Origin: Thauera aminoaromatica S2
GTDB lineage: Bacteria > Pseudomonadota > Gammaproteobacteria > Burkholderiales > Rhodocyclaceae
Assembly (NCBI RefSeq): GCF_000310185.1
Contig: NZ_AMXD01000020.1
Location: forward strand, 1-40,030
DNA: 40,030 nt
Reading direction: 5' to 3'
Position numbers and translations under genes: made by a program. Below the pieces are notes generated by a model, which saw only the letters and a program-made list of their open reading frames with translations, searched no databases and had not been told where the DNA came from. Below, piece by piece: positions 26,265 through 36,761 of this stretch (position 1 is the first letter of the stretch; the number at the start of each line of letters is the position of its first letter).

Positions 26265-26501
26265 GTGACACAGGCGCACGCCGCCGCCACGATTTCGACA
26301 CACCGGCACCGTTTCGATCTCGCGCTCGTCGTCACCACCTTGTGCGAAGTGGAGCGCCTGCTGCCGGATGCGGGCTTTTCCCTGCGGTCGTGGGCGCAGA
26401 CGCTGGCCCGGCCGCTCGCGGAGAACGGGCACATCGAGCCGGCGCGCCCGGGGCGGGGCGAAGGCGCCTTCGTGGTCGTCGATGCGGTGCGCCCCTCGTG
26501 A
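26265..26501 (+). CDS. small hypothetical protein, doubtful
   Basis: A GTG-initiated frame of 78 codons lies within the 535-base gap between the SDR-like gene and the cupin gene. GAGAGG lies about 6 bases upstream. The product begins MTQAHAAATISTHRHRFDLALVV and has no recognised motif. In GC-rich DNA such frames arise by chance, so this call is weak. Apart from it, the gap 26097-26631 holds only control sequence for the flanking divergent genes. Confidence 0.25.
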   Translation: MTQAHAAATISTHRHRFDLALVVTTLCEVERLLPDAGFSLRSWAQTLARPLAENGHIEPARPGRGEGAFVVVDAVRPS

Positions 26502-26631
26502 TCTGTCGCCGGCGGCGGATGAGGACGGCAGCGCGCGGGAGCGCGACATCGGAATCTTCCCGGCGGAAAGGCATCCACAACATGCGCCACACACACGTCC
26601 AAGGGATCGTCCCTGCGCGGAGGAGATCGAC

Positions 26632-27015
26632 ATGAAGCAAGTGCAAGCGATACGACCGGACCGTGAAGTCCTGACGCGTCAGCGGCTGCCGTATTTCATC
26701 GGGATCTCGGGGCAGACGGTCGGGGCAAGCGGGCTGAGCATGCATCTGGTGACGATTCCGCCCGGGGCCCGGTCGGAGCCGCATGTCCACGTCGGCTACG
26801 AAACCGGAATCTATGTGCTCGAAGGCAGGGTCCTGACGCGCTGGGGCGCGAAGCTGGAAAACGAGGTGATCAGCGCGGCGGGGGAGTTCCTGTTCGTTCC
26901 GGCGGGGGTTCCCCACGAGGCGATCAATCTCAGCGCCACTGAAGCGGCGCGCGCGGTGGTGGCCCGTAACCATCCGGCAGAGCAGGACCAGGTTCAGCCC
27001 TACGTTGCCGGGTAG
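26632..27015 (+). CDS. cupin domain protein
   Basis: 127 aa single-cupin protein. Motif 1 is visible as PPGARSEPHVHVGYETGIYVLEGRV, with the His-x-His metal ligands (HVHV) and Glu (YETG), and motif 2 as GEFLFVPAGVPHEAINLS, with the last His. These would form a mononuclear metal site. The substrate or sensed ligand is unknown. AGGAG stands 6 bases before the ATG, which fixes the start. It is divergent from the SDR/halohydrin-dehalogenase-like gene about 535 bases away; no clear functional link can be read from the sequence. Confidence 0.85.
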   Translation: MKQVQAIRPDREVLTRQRLPYFIGISGQTVGASGLSMHLVTIPPGARSEPHVHVGYETGIYVLEGRVLTRWGAKLENEVISAAGEFLFVPAGVPHEAINLSATEAARAVVARNHPAEQDQVQPYVAG

Positions 27016-27157
27016 GGGCTCGGCGCGGCGGCTCGAGCATGCGGCGCGGCTTCGATGCGTGCCGGCCAATCCCTTGCGCCGCGCAAATCTCCGCGGACAT
27101 GCCCCGGCACGGGCGTTACAATTGCAGGCTTTCCAGGCAGCAATCGGAGTGCCCGCA

Positions 27158-28234
27158 ATGCCCACCCAGACCGAAAACCTCAACGTCCTCGCCTTCGACC
27201 ACATGCCCTCGCCGGACGAGGTGAAGGCGCGCGTGCCGCTGACCGAGCGCGCCGCGGCTGCGGTGGTGGCCGGGCGCAAGGCGGTGATGGACATCCTCGA
27301 TCGCAAGGATCCGCGCGTGTTCGTGGTGGTCGGGCCGTGCTCGATCCATGACCCGGTGGCCGGGCTGGATTATGCGCGACGGCTGAAGGCGCTCGCCGAC
27401 GAGGTCTCCGACGTGCTGCTGCTGGTGATGCGGGTGTATTTCGAGAAGCCGCGCACCTCGACCGGGTGGAAGGGCTACATCAACGATCCGTTCATGGACG
27501 ACTCCTTCCGCATCGACGTGGGCATGGAGCGTGCGCGCAAATTCCTCCTCGACGTGTGCGAGCTCGGCCTGCCCACGGCCACCGAGGCGCTCGACCCGAT
27601 CGCACCGCAGTATTACGGCGACCTCATCGCCTGGACCGCGATCGGCGCGCGCACCTCCGAGTCGCAGACCCATCGCGAGATGGCCTCGGGCCTGTCGACG
27701 CCGGTCGGCTTCAAGAACGCCACCGATGGCGACCTCGAGGTGGCGATCAACGCGATCATTTCGGCCGGCAGTCCGCACAGCTTCCTCGGCATCAACAGCC
27801 AGGGCCAGTCGGCGGTTACCCGCACGCGCGGCAACCGTTACGGCCACGTGGTGCTGCGCGGCGGCGGCGGCCGGCCCAACTACGACACGGTGTCGGTGTC
27901 GCTGGCCGAGCAGGCGCTCGCGAAGGCCAAGCTGGCGAAGAACATCGTGGTCGATTGCTCGCACGCCAACTCGTGGAAGAAGCCCGAATACCAGCCCCTG
28001 GTGATGAAGGACGTGATGCATCAGATCCGCGAGGGCAACCAGTCGATCGTCGGCCTGATGATCGAGAGCAATATCGAAGCCGGCAACCAGCCGATTCCGG
28101 CCGACCTGTCGCAGCTCAAGTACGGCTGTTCGGTCACCGATGCCTGTGTCGATTGGGCGACGACCGAGGACATGATCCGCAAGTCCGCCGCCGTGCTGCG
28201 CGACGTGCTGCCGAAGCGGGAGCGGCGCGCATGA
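27158..28234 (+). CDS. 3-deoxy-7-phosphoheptulonate synthase, type I (AroFGH family)
   Basis: 358 aa. Condenses erythrose 4-phosphate and phosphoenolpyruvate, the first step of the shikimate pathway. Clear signatures are VVGPCSIHDP, MRVYFEKPRTSTGWKGYINDP (active-site Arg/Lys), ARTSESQTHREMASGLSTPVGFKN, and the metal ligands in VDCSHANSWKKP and IESNIEAGNQ. The length is that of E. coli AroG/F/H. Which amino acid inhibits it cannot be told. The start at 27158 has GGAG 9 bases upstream. The stop overlaps serB as ATGA, an unusual link of aromatic and serine synthesis genes into one transcript. Confidence 0.96.
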   Translation: MPTQTENLNVLAFDHMPSPDEVKARVPLTERAAAAVVAGRKAVMDILDRKDPRVFVVVGPCSIHDPVAGLDYARRLKALADEVSDVLLLVMRVYFEKPRTSTGWKGYINDPFMDDSFRIDVGMERARKFLLDVCELGLPTATEALDPIAPQYYGDLIAWTAIGARTSESQTHREMASGLSTPVGFKNATDGDLEVAINAIISAGSPHSFLGINSQGQSAVTRTRGNRYGHVVLRGGGGRPNYDTVSVSLAEQALAKAKLAKNIVVDCSHANSWKKPEYQPLVMKDVMHQIREGNQSIVGLMIESNIEAGNQPIPADLSQLKYGCSVTDACVDWATTEDMIRKSAAVLRDVLPKRERRA

Positions 28235-29076
28235 ACCTGGTCGTGCTGGCCGAGGACGTCGACAGCGTCGCGCTCAAGAACGTCGCCAAGGTGTCGGAAG
28301 CGAGCGCGATCGAGCAGATCACCACGCGCTCCTTCCGCCTCGTCGGCGCGAAGCCGGTCGAAGGTCTGGTGGCCGCGTGCGCGGCCGGGGGGCTCGACCA
28401 CGTGTGGCTGCCCGAGGGCCGCCAGCTGCGCGATTTCGGCCTCTTCGTGACCGACATGGACTCGACCCTGATCAACATCGAGTGCATCGACGAGATCGCC
28501 GACATGCAGGGCTTCAAACGCGAGGTGGCGGCGATCACGGAGGCCGCGATGCAGGGCGAGATCGACTTCCGCGAGTCCCTGACGCGGCGCGTGGCCCTGC
28601 TCGCCGGCCTGCCCGAGAGCGCGCTCGCCGAGGTCTTCGATCACCGCCTGCAGCTCAACCCCGGGGCGGAGCGCCTGCTGCAGGGGTTGCAGCGCGCGGG
28701 TATCCGCACGATGCTGGTGTCGGGCGGCTTCACGTATTTCACCGAGCGGCTGAAGTCGCGGCTGGGCTTCGACTATGCGTGGGCGAACCAGCTCGAGGTG
28801 TATGACGGAAAGCTGACCGGAAAGGTGCTCGGGGACATCGTGGACGGCGAGGCCAAGGCCGCGCACCTGGAGCAGGCGCGCGACGAGTTGGGCCTCAGGC
28901 CCGAGCAGGTGATCGCCGCCGGCGACGGCGCCAACGACATCCCCATGCTGCGCGCGGCCGGCTTCGGTGTCGCCTTCCACGCCAAGCCGGTGCTGCGCGA
29001 CGTCGCCCACTGCTGCCTCGACCACACCGGCCTGGACGGCATCCTCGACCTGTTCGGCCCTGGCGGCGAAAGCTGA
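28231..29076 (+). CDS. serB: phosphoserine phosphatase
   Basis: 281 aa HAD-family enzyme that makes serine from phosphoserine. A short N-terminal regulatory-like part (about 1-70) is followed by the catalytic motif DMDSTLINIECIDEIAD (first Asp is the nucleophile), LVSGGFTYF (motif II Ser) and GDGANDIPMLRAAGFGVAFHAKP (motifs III/IV). It is shorter than the 322-aa E. coli enzyme because of the smaller N-terminal part, but all motifs are intact. Its ATG overlaps the DAHP synthase stop. A REP tandem begins about 23 bases after its stop. Confidence 0.95.
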   Translation: MNLVVLAEDVDSVALKNVAKVSEASAIEQITTRSFRLVGAKPVEGLVAACAAGGLDHVWLPEGRQLRDFGLFVTDMDSTLINIECIDEIADMQGFKREVAAITEAAMQGEIDFRESLTRRVALLAGLPESALAEVFDHRLQLNPGAERLLQGLQRAGIRTMLVSGGFTYFTERLKSRLGFDYAWANQLEVYDGKLTGKVLGDIVDGEAKAAHLEQARDELGLRPEQVIAAGDGANDIPMLRAAGFGVAFHAKPVLRDVAHCCLDHTGLDGILDLFGPGGES

Positions 29077-29099
29077 AGCCGCACGCGGCCCCCGTTTTC

Positions 29100-29331
29100 G
29101 TAGGAGCGACGCAAGTCGCGATTCCGGCCCCCGCGCCTCCACCGACGCGTCATCGCCACCCCGCCGCCCGATCGCGACTGGCGTCGCTCCCACGGCGCGC
29201 TGCACCGGCCCGGCCACCCCCGACCCGCGCCGGTTTTGTAGGAGCGACGCCAGTCGCGATTCCGGCCCCCGCGCCTCCACCGCCGCGTCATCGCCACCCC
29301 ACCGCCCGATCGCGACTGGCGTCGCTCCTAC
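29100..29331. repeat. tandem of two 94-bp BIME-like units (paired inverted REPs)
   Basis: Units at 29100-29193 and 29238-29331 each have a forward REP (GTAGGAGCGACGC...), a conserved 45-base spacer and an inverted REP (ATCGCGACTGGCGTCGCTCC...). By eye they differ at only 4 of 94 positions, and the 44 bases between them are unrelated. The period is 138 bases. Near-identity of the spacer as well as the REPs means the whole unit was duplicated. It lies between convergent serB and ybbA, and the last REP provides the stop codon of ybbA. Confidence 0.9.
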
Positions 29332-30032
29332 GGGGCCTCGCTGAGGCGGCCGGAGTCCATGCGTAGCACGCGGCCGCAGCGGCGGGCGAGGGACTCGTCG
29401 TGGGTCACCAGGATCAGCGTGGTGCCCTGCTCGCGGTTGAGCGCGAACATCAGCTCGATGATCGCCCTCCCCGTCTCGGCGTCGAGGTTGCCGGTGGGCT
29501 CGTCGGCGAGCAGCACCCGGGGATCGGGCGCGAAGGCGCGCGCCAGCGCCACGCGTTGTTGCTCGCCGCCCGACAGGTGCTTGGGATAATGCGTGAGCCG
29601 GCTGCCCAGGCCGACGCGCTGCAGCCATTGGGTGGCGATCGCGCGCGCGTCGCCCACGCCGGCGAGCTCCAGCGGCAGCATCACGTTCTCCAGCGCGGTG
29701 AGCGCCGGCAGCAGCTGGAAGGACTGGAACACGAAGCCGATCGCCTCGCCGCGCAGCGCTGCGCGCGCGTCCTCGTCGAGCGCGAAGAGGTCGCGGCCCT
29801 GCACCCGCACCGTGCCGTGCGCGGGAACGTCCAACCCGGCGAGCAATCCCAGCAGGGTCGATTTGCCGGAGCCGGAGGCGCCCACAATCGCCACCGACTC
29901 GCCCGCACCCACGGCAAAGCGGATGTCCTGCAAAATCCGCAGCTCGCCCTGGCCGTCGGCCAGCGCGACCTGCTTGCACAGGTCATCGACCTCGATGACC
30001 GGATTGGAGAGCTCGATGCCGTTGCGTTTCAT
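29328..30032 (-). CDS. ybbA: ABC transporter ATP-binding protein, YbbA/LolD-like
   Basis: About 234 aa ATPase of the MacB/LolD/YbbA group. Walker A is GASGSGKST, the signature LSGGEQQRVALARAF, Walker B VLLADEPTGNLD and the switch His THDESLARR. The start at 30032 (MKRNGIELSNPVIEVDDL) overlaps the start of the divergent tesA by 17 bases; a longer start at 30086 is possible but would overlap tesA more. In E. coli ybbA is divergent from tesA and followed by the permease gene ybbP; here no permease follows, only REPs and convergent serB. The TAG stop comes from the REP sequence GTAGGAGC. The partner permease must be elsewhere or lost. Confidence 0.9.
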   Translation of the reverse strand: MKRNGIELSNPVIEVDDLCKQVALADGQGELRILQDIRFAVGAGESVAIVGASGSGKSTLLGLLAGLDVPAHGTVRVQGRDLFALDEDARAALRGEAIGFVFQSFQLLPALTALENVMLPLELAGVGDARAIATQWLQRVGLGSRLTHYPKHLSGGEQQRVALARAFAPDPRVLLADEPTGNLDAETGRAIIELMFALNREQGTTLILVTHDESLARRCGRVLRMDSGRLSEAP

Positions 30033-30651
30033 CATTCCCTTCGCGTTCATGTTCCTTTTCGGCGCCGTCGCCCGCGCCGACACCATCCTGGTATGGGGCG
30101 ACAGCCTGTCGGCCGGCTACGGTCTGGAAAGGGGCCAGGAATGGCCCACCCTGTTGCAGACGCGTCTGCAGGCCGAAGGGTTCCGCCATGTCGTGGTCAA
30201 CGCCAGTGTATCCGGCGAGACCTCGTCGGGTGGCCTCACCCGCCTGCCCGCCGCCCTGGCCGAACATGCGCCCACGCTGGTGATCCTGGAGCTCGGCGCC
30301 AACGACGGCCTGCGCGGACTCAAGCCGCAGCTGCTCGCGGACAACCTGGCCGCGATGATCGACGCTGCGCACGCGGCGGGCGCGCGCGTCCTGCTGATCG
30401 GCATGCGCATGCCGCCAAACTATGGTCCGGCCTACACGCAACGCTTCGCAGAGGTCTTCGCCAACGTGGCCGCGGAGAAGAAGGTGCCGCTCGTGCCCTT
30501 CCTGATGGACGGCTTCGCCGACCGCCCCGAGCTCTTCCTGCCCGACGGCATCCACCCGGCCGCCGAGGCGCAGCCGCGCATCGTCGACACGGTATGGGCC
30601 GGCCTTCGCCCGCTGCTTGCCGCGAAGGAGACGAAGGCAGCGCGCAAGTGA
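30016..30651 (+). CDS. tesA: GDSL-type multifunctional esterase / thioesterase I (TesA)
   Basis: 211 aa periplasmic SGNH hydrolase (acyl-CoA thioesterase/lysophospholipase/arylesterase). The signal peptide is RFIIPFAFMFLFGAVARA. Block I is GDSLSAGYG (nucleophile Ser), block II has the Gly in ASVSGETSSGG, block III is GANDGLRG (Asn) and block V is DGIHPAA (Asp and His). The length equals that of E. coli TesA. It is divergent from ybbA, with overlapping 5' ends, as in enterobacteria. REP copies follow about 30 bases after the stop. Confidence 0.95.
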   Translation: MPLRFIIPFAFMFLFGAVARADTILVWGDSLSAGYGLERGQEWPTLLQTRLQAEGFRHVVVNASVSGETSSGGLTRLPAALAEHAPTLVILELGANDGLRGLKPQLLADNLAAMIDAAHAAGARVLLIGMRMPPNYGPAYTQRFAEVFANVAAEKKVPLVPFLMDGFADRPELFLPDGIHPAAEAQPRIVDTVWAGLRPLLAAKETKAARK

Positions 30652-30679
30652 GGCTCGAAGCGCCGGGGGGAATTCAGCC

Positions 30680-30823
30680 GCAGGAGCGCTGCGAGGCGCG
30701 ATCGTGGCGCACGGGATCCGACCGACGCCCGTCCCGGCACGATCGCCCGATCGCGACTCGCGTCGCTCCTACGAAGAACCGAAACACCGAGGGCTGGCTG
30801 TAGGAGCGACGCCAGTCGCGATC
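30680..30823. repeat. three REP-like repeats after tesA
   Basis: A diverged copy at 30680-30703 (+, GCAGGAGCGCTGCGAGGC), an inverted copy at 30750-30772 (-) and a forward copy at 30800-30823 (+, GTAGGAGCGACGCCAGTC). They fill the gap between the convergent tesA and selD genes. The rest of 30652-30913 is non-coding with no other feature seen. Confidence 0.8.
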
Positions 30824-30913
30824 GCACTGCCCGGTCGCGCATCGCGGCCGAAGGCAGGGGAGCACGGCGCCCGATGCCGGACGACCGCCCCTCCCCGGAA
30901 ACGCCCGTGGCGC

Positions 30914-31954
30914 TTACGCCACCACCACCCGCGCTGCGCCCGCCTTCATCTCGCCGACGATCGTCCCCGCCTCGCCCTGCTCGGCGCGCACCGCGGCCTG
31001 CACGGCCTCGACGGCTTCCGGCGCGCAGGCGATCAGCAGGCCGCCGGAGGTCTGCGGGTCGGTGACGAGCTTGCGCTGCCACTCCGGGGCGTCCACCGGC
31101 AGCTCCACGCTGGCACCGTAGCTCGCCCAGTTGCGCGTCGACGCGCCGGTGGCGACGCCGTCCCGGACCAGGGCGCGCGCCTCCTCGATCACCGGCAGCG
31201 CATCGAAGCGCACCGCGCCGGTCAGCGACGCGCCGCGGCACATCTCCAGCAGGTGCCCCGCGAGGCCGAAGCCGGTGACGTCGGTCACCGCGTGCACGCC
31301 GTCGAGGTCGGCGAGCCTGGCGCCGACACGGTTGAGCGTCGTCGTCCAGCGGATCATCTGCGCGTAACCGTCTGCCGACAGCCGGCCCTTCTTCAAGCCC
31401 GCCGAGAGGATGCCGATGCCGAGCGGCTTGGTGAGGATGAGCACGTCGCCCGCCTTGGCGCCGGCGTTGGTGCGCACGCGCGCGGGGTCGACCACGCCGA
31501 GGCCGACCAGACCGTAGATCGGCTCGAGCACGTCGATCGAGTGCCCGCCGGCGACCGGGATGCCCGCGTCGCGGCAGACCTCGGCGCCGCCCTTGAGGAT
31601 CTCGCCGATCACCGCGGGCGGCAGCTTGTCGAGCGGCATGCCGACGATCGCCAGCGCCAGGATGGGCTGGGCGCCCATCGCATAGACGTCGGAGAGCGCG
31701 TTGGTGGCGGCGATGCGGCCGAAGTCGCGCGGGTTGTCCACGATCGGGGTGAAGAAGTCGGTGGTGGCGACGATGGCCTGGCGATCGTTGAGCTTGTAGA
31801 CGGCGGCGTCGTCGGCGGTGTCGGTCCCCACCAGCAGCTCGGGTGGCACGAGGCCGGCGGGCATGGTGGCGAGCAGCTCGGCGAGCACGGCGGGGGCGAT
31901 TTTGCAGCCGCAGCCGCCGCCGTGGGAGAATTCGGTCAGTCTGATTTCGTTCAT
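30914..31954 (-). CDS. selD: selenide, water dikinase (selenophosphate synthetase)
   Basis: 346 aa. Makes selenophosphate from selenide and ATP. The N-terminal active-site loop is HGGGCGCKIAP, with Cys15 and Lys18 in the positions of the catalytic Cys17/Lys20 of E. coli, so this is the Cys form and not the selenocysteine form. DTADDAAVYKLND and TTDFFTPIVDNP are typical ATP/metal motifs. It is divergent from selU, 59 bases away. That pairing points to 2-selenouridine in tRNA as a use of the selenium; no selA or selB is in the window. Confidence 0.96.
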   Translation of the reverse strand: MNEIRLTEFSHGGGCGCKIAPAVLAELLATMPAGLVPPELLVGTDTADDAAVYKLNDRQAIVATTDFFTPIVDNPRDFGRIAATNALSDVYAMGAQPILALAIVGMPLDKLPPAVIGEILKGGAEVCRDAGIPVAGGHSIDVLEPIYGLVGLGVVDPARVRTNAGAKAGDVLILTKPLGIGILSAGLKKGRLSADGYAQMIRWTTTLNRVGARLADLDGVHAVTDVTGFGLAGHLLEMCRGASLTGAVRFDALPVIEEARALVRDGVATGASTRNWASYGASVELPVDAPEWQRKLVTDPQTSGGLLIACAPEAVEAVQAAVRAEQGEAGTIVGEMKAGAARVVVA

Positions 31955-32013
31955 GTTTCCGGGAGAGAAAGCGACGCGCGGCGCAAGTGGGCGCCGCGCG
32001 TCGTGTCAACATC

Positions 32014-33066
32014 ATGCAAAAAGGCGTCGCGACCGTAGCACAGCTGTCCGGCTTTGACGAGATCATCGACGCGCGCACGCCCGCCGAGTTCGCCGAAGAC
32101 CACATTCCCGGCGCGATCAACCTGCCGGTGCTCGACAACGACGAGCGCATCGTCGTCGGCACGATGTACAAGCAGCAGTCGGCCTTCGACGCCCGCCGCC
32201 TCGGCGGCGCGCTGGTGGCCGCCAACATCTCGCGCCACATGCTCGCCACGCTGCAGGACAAGCCCAAGAACTGGCGCCCCCTCATCTACTGCTGGCGCGG
32301 CGGCCAGCGCAGCGGCTCCTTCACCACCTGGCTGCGCATGGTGGGCTGGGACGCCTGCCAGCTCGAGGGCGGCTACAAGGCCTTCCGCCACCTGGTGATC
32401 GCCGAGATCGAGCGCATCGTGCCCACGCTGGCGTTGCGCATCGTGTGCGGCCCGACCGGCAGCGCGAAGACGCGCGTGCTCGAGGCGCTCGCGGCGCAAG
32501 GGGCGCAGGTGCTCGACCTGGAGGACCTCGCCGCGCACAAGGGCTCGGTGCTCGGCGCCCTGCCCGACCGTCCGCAGCCGGCGCAGAAGCGCTTCGAGAC
32601 CCTGCTGTGGGATCGCCTGCGCCGGCTCGATCCGGCGCGCCCGGTGTATGTCGAGGCCGAGAGCCGCAAGATTGGCCTGGTCTTCGTGCCCGAGGCGCTG
32701 ATCCTGGCGATGCGGCGCGCGCCCTGCATCCTGATCGACGCCACGCGCGCGGCCCGCCTCGAGTTTCTGGTGCGCGACTACGCCTACCTCGGCGACGACG
32801 TGGGCGCGCTGCAGGACAAGCTGCACCGCCTGCGCGAGCACCAGAGCCGCGAGACGCTCGAGCGCTGGAAATCGCTCGCCGCCGCACACGCGCTCCCCGA
32901 GCTGTTCGCCGAGCTGATCGACCAGCACTACGACCCGCTTTACCATCGTTCGCAGAATCACAACTACGTGCACTACGCCGACGCGCTGCGGGTGGAGAGC
33001 GCCGACCTGAGCGCGGCCGGGGTGCGCGCACTGGCCGGTCGCATTCTCGCCGAAGCGGCGGAGTGA
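32014..33066 (+). CDS. selU: tRNA 2-selenouridine synthase
   Basis: 350 aa. Replaces sulfur by selenium at the wobble 2-thiouridine of tRNAs, using selenophosphate from SelD. The N-terminal rhodanese domain has DARTPAEFAEDHIPGAIN and the catalytic loop YCWRGGQRSGS with Cys93. A P-loop GPTGSAKT at about 146-153 begins the second domain. The ending NYVHYADALRV is in line with the family. It is also called mnmH. Its promoter must share the 59-base gap with selD. The length is usual. Confidence 0.95.
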   Translation: MQKGVATVAQLSGFDEIIDARTPAEFAEDHIPGAINLPVLDNDERIVVGTMYKQQSAFDARRLGGALVAANISRHMLATLQDKPKNWRPLIYCWRGGQRSGSFTTWLRMVGWDACQLEGGYKAFRHLVIAEIERIVPTLALRIVCGPTGSAKTRVLEALAAQGAQVLDLEDLAAHKGSVLGALPDRPQPAQKRFETLLWDRLRRLDPARPVYVEAESRKIGLVFVPEALILAMRRAPCILIDATRAARLEFLVRDYAYLGDDVGALQDKLHRLREHQSRETLERWKSLAAAHALPELFAELIDQHYDPLYHRSQNHNYVHYADALRVESADLSAAGVRALAGRILAEAAE

Positions 33067-33168
33067 AGCGTCCGGGGCGAGCCCGAGCAGCCCCGCCACC
33101 CCAATCGGGACGCGCGTTTCCTCGAAGAACCGGTGCGTTCCCTGTGGCGCCGACGTCCGCATCGGCCG

Positions 33169-33226
33169 GTGGGAGCGACGCGAGTCGCGATCGGGTCGGC
33201 CCGTTGCGGCGACGCAGGTCGCGATC
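33169..33226. repeat. two REP-like repeats between selU and the methyltransferase gene
   Basis: A forward copy at 33169-33192 (GTGGGAGCGACGCGAGTC then GCGATC) and a diverged second copy at about 33204-33226 (GCGGCGACGCAGGTC then GCGATC). Both point the same way. They sit in the gap between two convergent genes, a frequent REP location. Confidence 0.7.
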
Positions 33227-33279
33227 TCTCCGGTCGAGGGGCGGACACCGTCGCATCTTCGCCCAGGTGGCCACCAAGC

Positions 33280-33864
33280 CTAGACGGATTGTGGCAGGCG
33301 GCCCGGCGATGCGCCGCGGGTCGCGCACAGGCGCTGGATCATCGCCGGACGCTCGATCTCGCCCTGCTCGAAGGCCACCACGCTCCAGCCCTCCGGAAGG
33401 CAGTCGAGCAGCTCGCGCGGACGGAGCAGGAAATCGGGGTTCGAGGGCTTGCCGAAGCGCTCGTTGCCGAGCATGAAGGTCTCGTAGATCAGCACGCCGC
33501 CCGGGCGCACCAGCTCGAAAAGCTCCGCCAGGCGCGGCCGATACAGGTAATTGGCGACCACCACGGCGTCGAAGCGCTCGCCGCCGAGCGGCCAGTCCAC
33601 ACCCTCGAGCTCAAGCACCCGCGTCGCGATCTCCGCCACCCCATCCAGCGTCGCCAGCGCCGCGGCGTCCCGATCGACCGCGGTGACGCTGCAGCCGCGC
33701 GCCGCAAGCCAGCGCGCATGCCGGCCGCCCCCCGCGGCGAAGTCGAGCACGCGCGCGCCGTCCGCGAGCAGCGCGGTGAAGCGCCGTACCCAATCGGAGG
33801 GGGCGCCGCCGGCACCGTGCAGGCTGGGGTGACGTCGGGGTTCGGGGACGGGATCGGAAGACAT
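33280..33864 (-). CDS. class I SAM-dependent methyltransferase
   Basis: 194 aa. Motif I is VLDFAAGGGRHARWLA (SAM-binding glycine-rich loop) followed by VTAVDRDAAAL (acidic end of strand 2) and FDAVVVANYLYRP (motif post-I region). It resembles the TehB/UbiE-like small methyltransferases; the substrate is unknown. The start at 33864 is well supported by AAGGAG 5 bases upstream. It is divergent from glgP with a 268-base gap and convergent with selU. Nothing shows a link to selenium or to glycogen metabolism. Confidence 0.85.
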   Translation of the reverse strand: MSSDPVPEPRRHPSLHGAGGAPSDWVRRFTALLADGARVLDFAAGGGRHARWLAARGCSVTAVDRDAAALATLDGVAEIATRVLELEGVDWPLGGERFDAVVVANYLYRPRLAELFELVRPGGVLIYETFMLGNERFGKPSNPDFLLRPRELLDCLPEGWSVVAFEQGEIERPAMIQRLCATRGASPGRLPQSV

Positions 33865-34132
33865 GGGGGCTCCTTGGATGCAAGCCTCGTCGCGGGGGCG
33901 CGGCAAGACCGGGCGTGGCCACCGCATTCTAGCGACGCTCGGCATGCCGTGCGCCGCAGGCTTGCCTTCCCACCTCGCACTGCCCGCGCGCCCCATGCCG
34001 GGACCGACGCACAGGCACGGGCGGGCGATCGAGCGCCATTGCAGGCGAAAGGCCTAAACTAGCGAATTTCGCCACGTCACCACGCCGGCCGCGGCCGCGC
34101 CACCCGATTACCGGACCTTCACCGACGTCACC

Positions 34133-36607
<2,475 letters not shown>

Positions 36608-36612
36608 AGGCA

Positions 36613-36641
36613 CGCGGGCGGCGGCATGGGGGCCGCCCGCG
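36613..36641 (+). terminator. GC-rich hairpin after glgP
   Basis: A 10-bp perfect stem CGCGGGCGGC/GCCGCCCGCG with a 9-base loop starts 5 bases after the glgP stop. There is no T-run after it, so it may be a weak or Rho-assisted terminator or an mRNA 3'-end stabiliser. Confidence 0.5.
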
Positions 36642-36761
36642 GCGCGATCGGCACGAATAAGTGCAATGCATCGGCCCCGCGCACGCTTTCCATGAGCGTC
36701 CAGGAGTGCGGCGGGCGATAATCGCGCGGCAGGGGCACGCAATCACAGGGAGCTTGCGGCG

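Noticed and set aside
36650-36664. Possible sigma54 promoter before hoxF (GGCACGAATAAGTGCA)
   Set aside because: The GG and GC elements are 11 bases apart, not the required 10, and the -12 element is poor; only about 100 bases separate it from hoxF, so position alone is not evidence.
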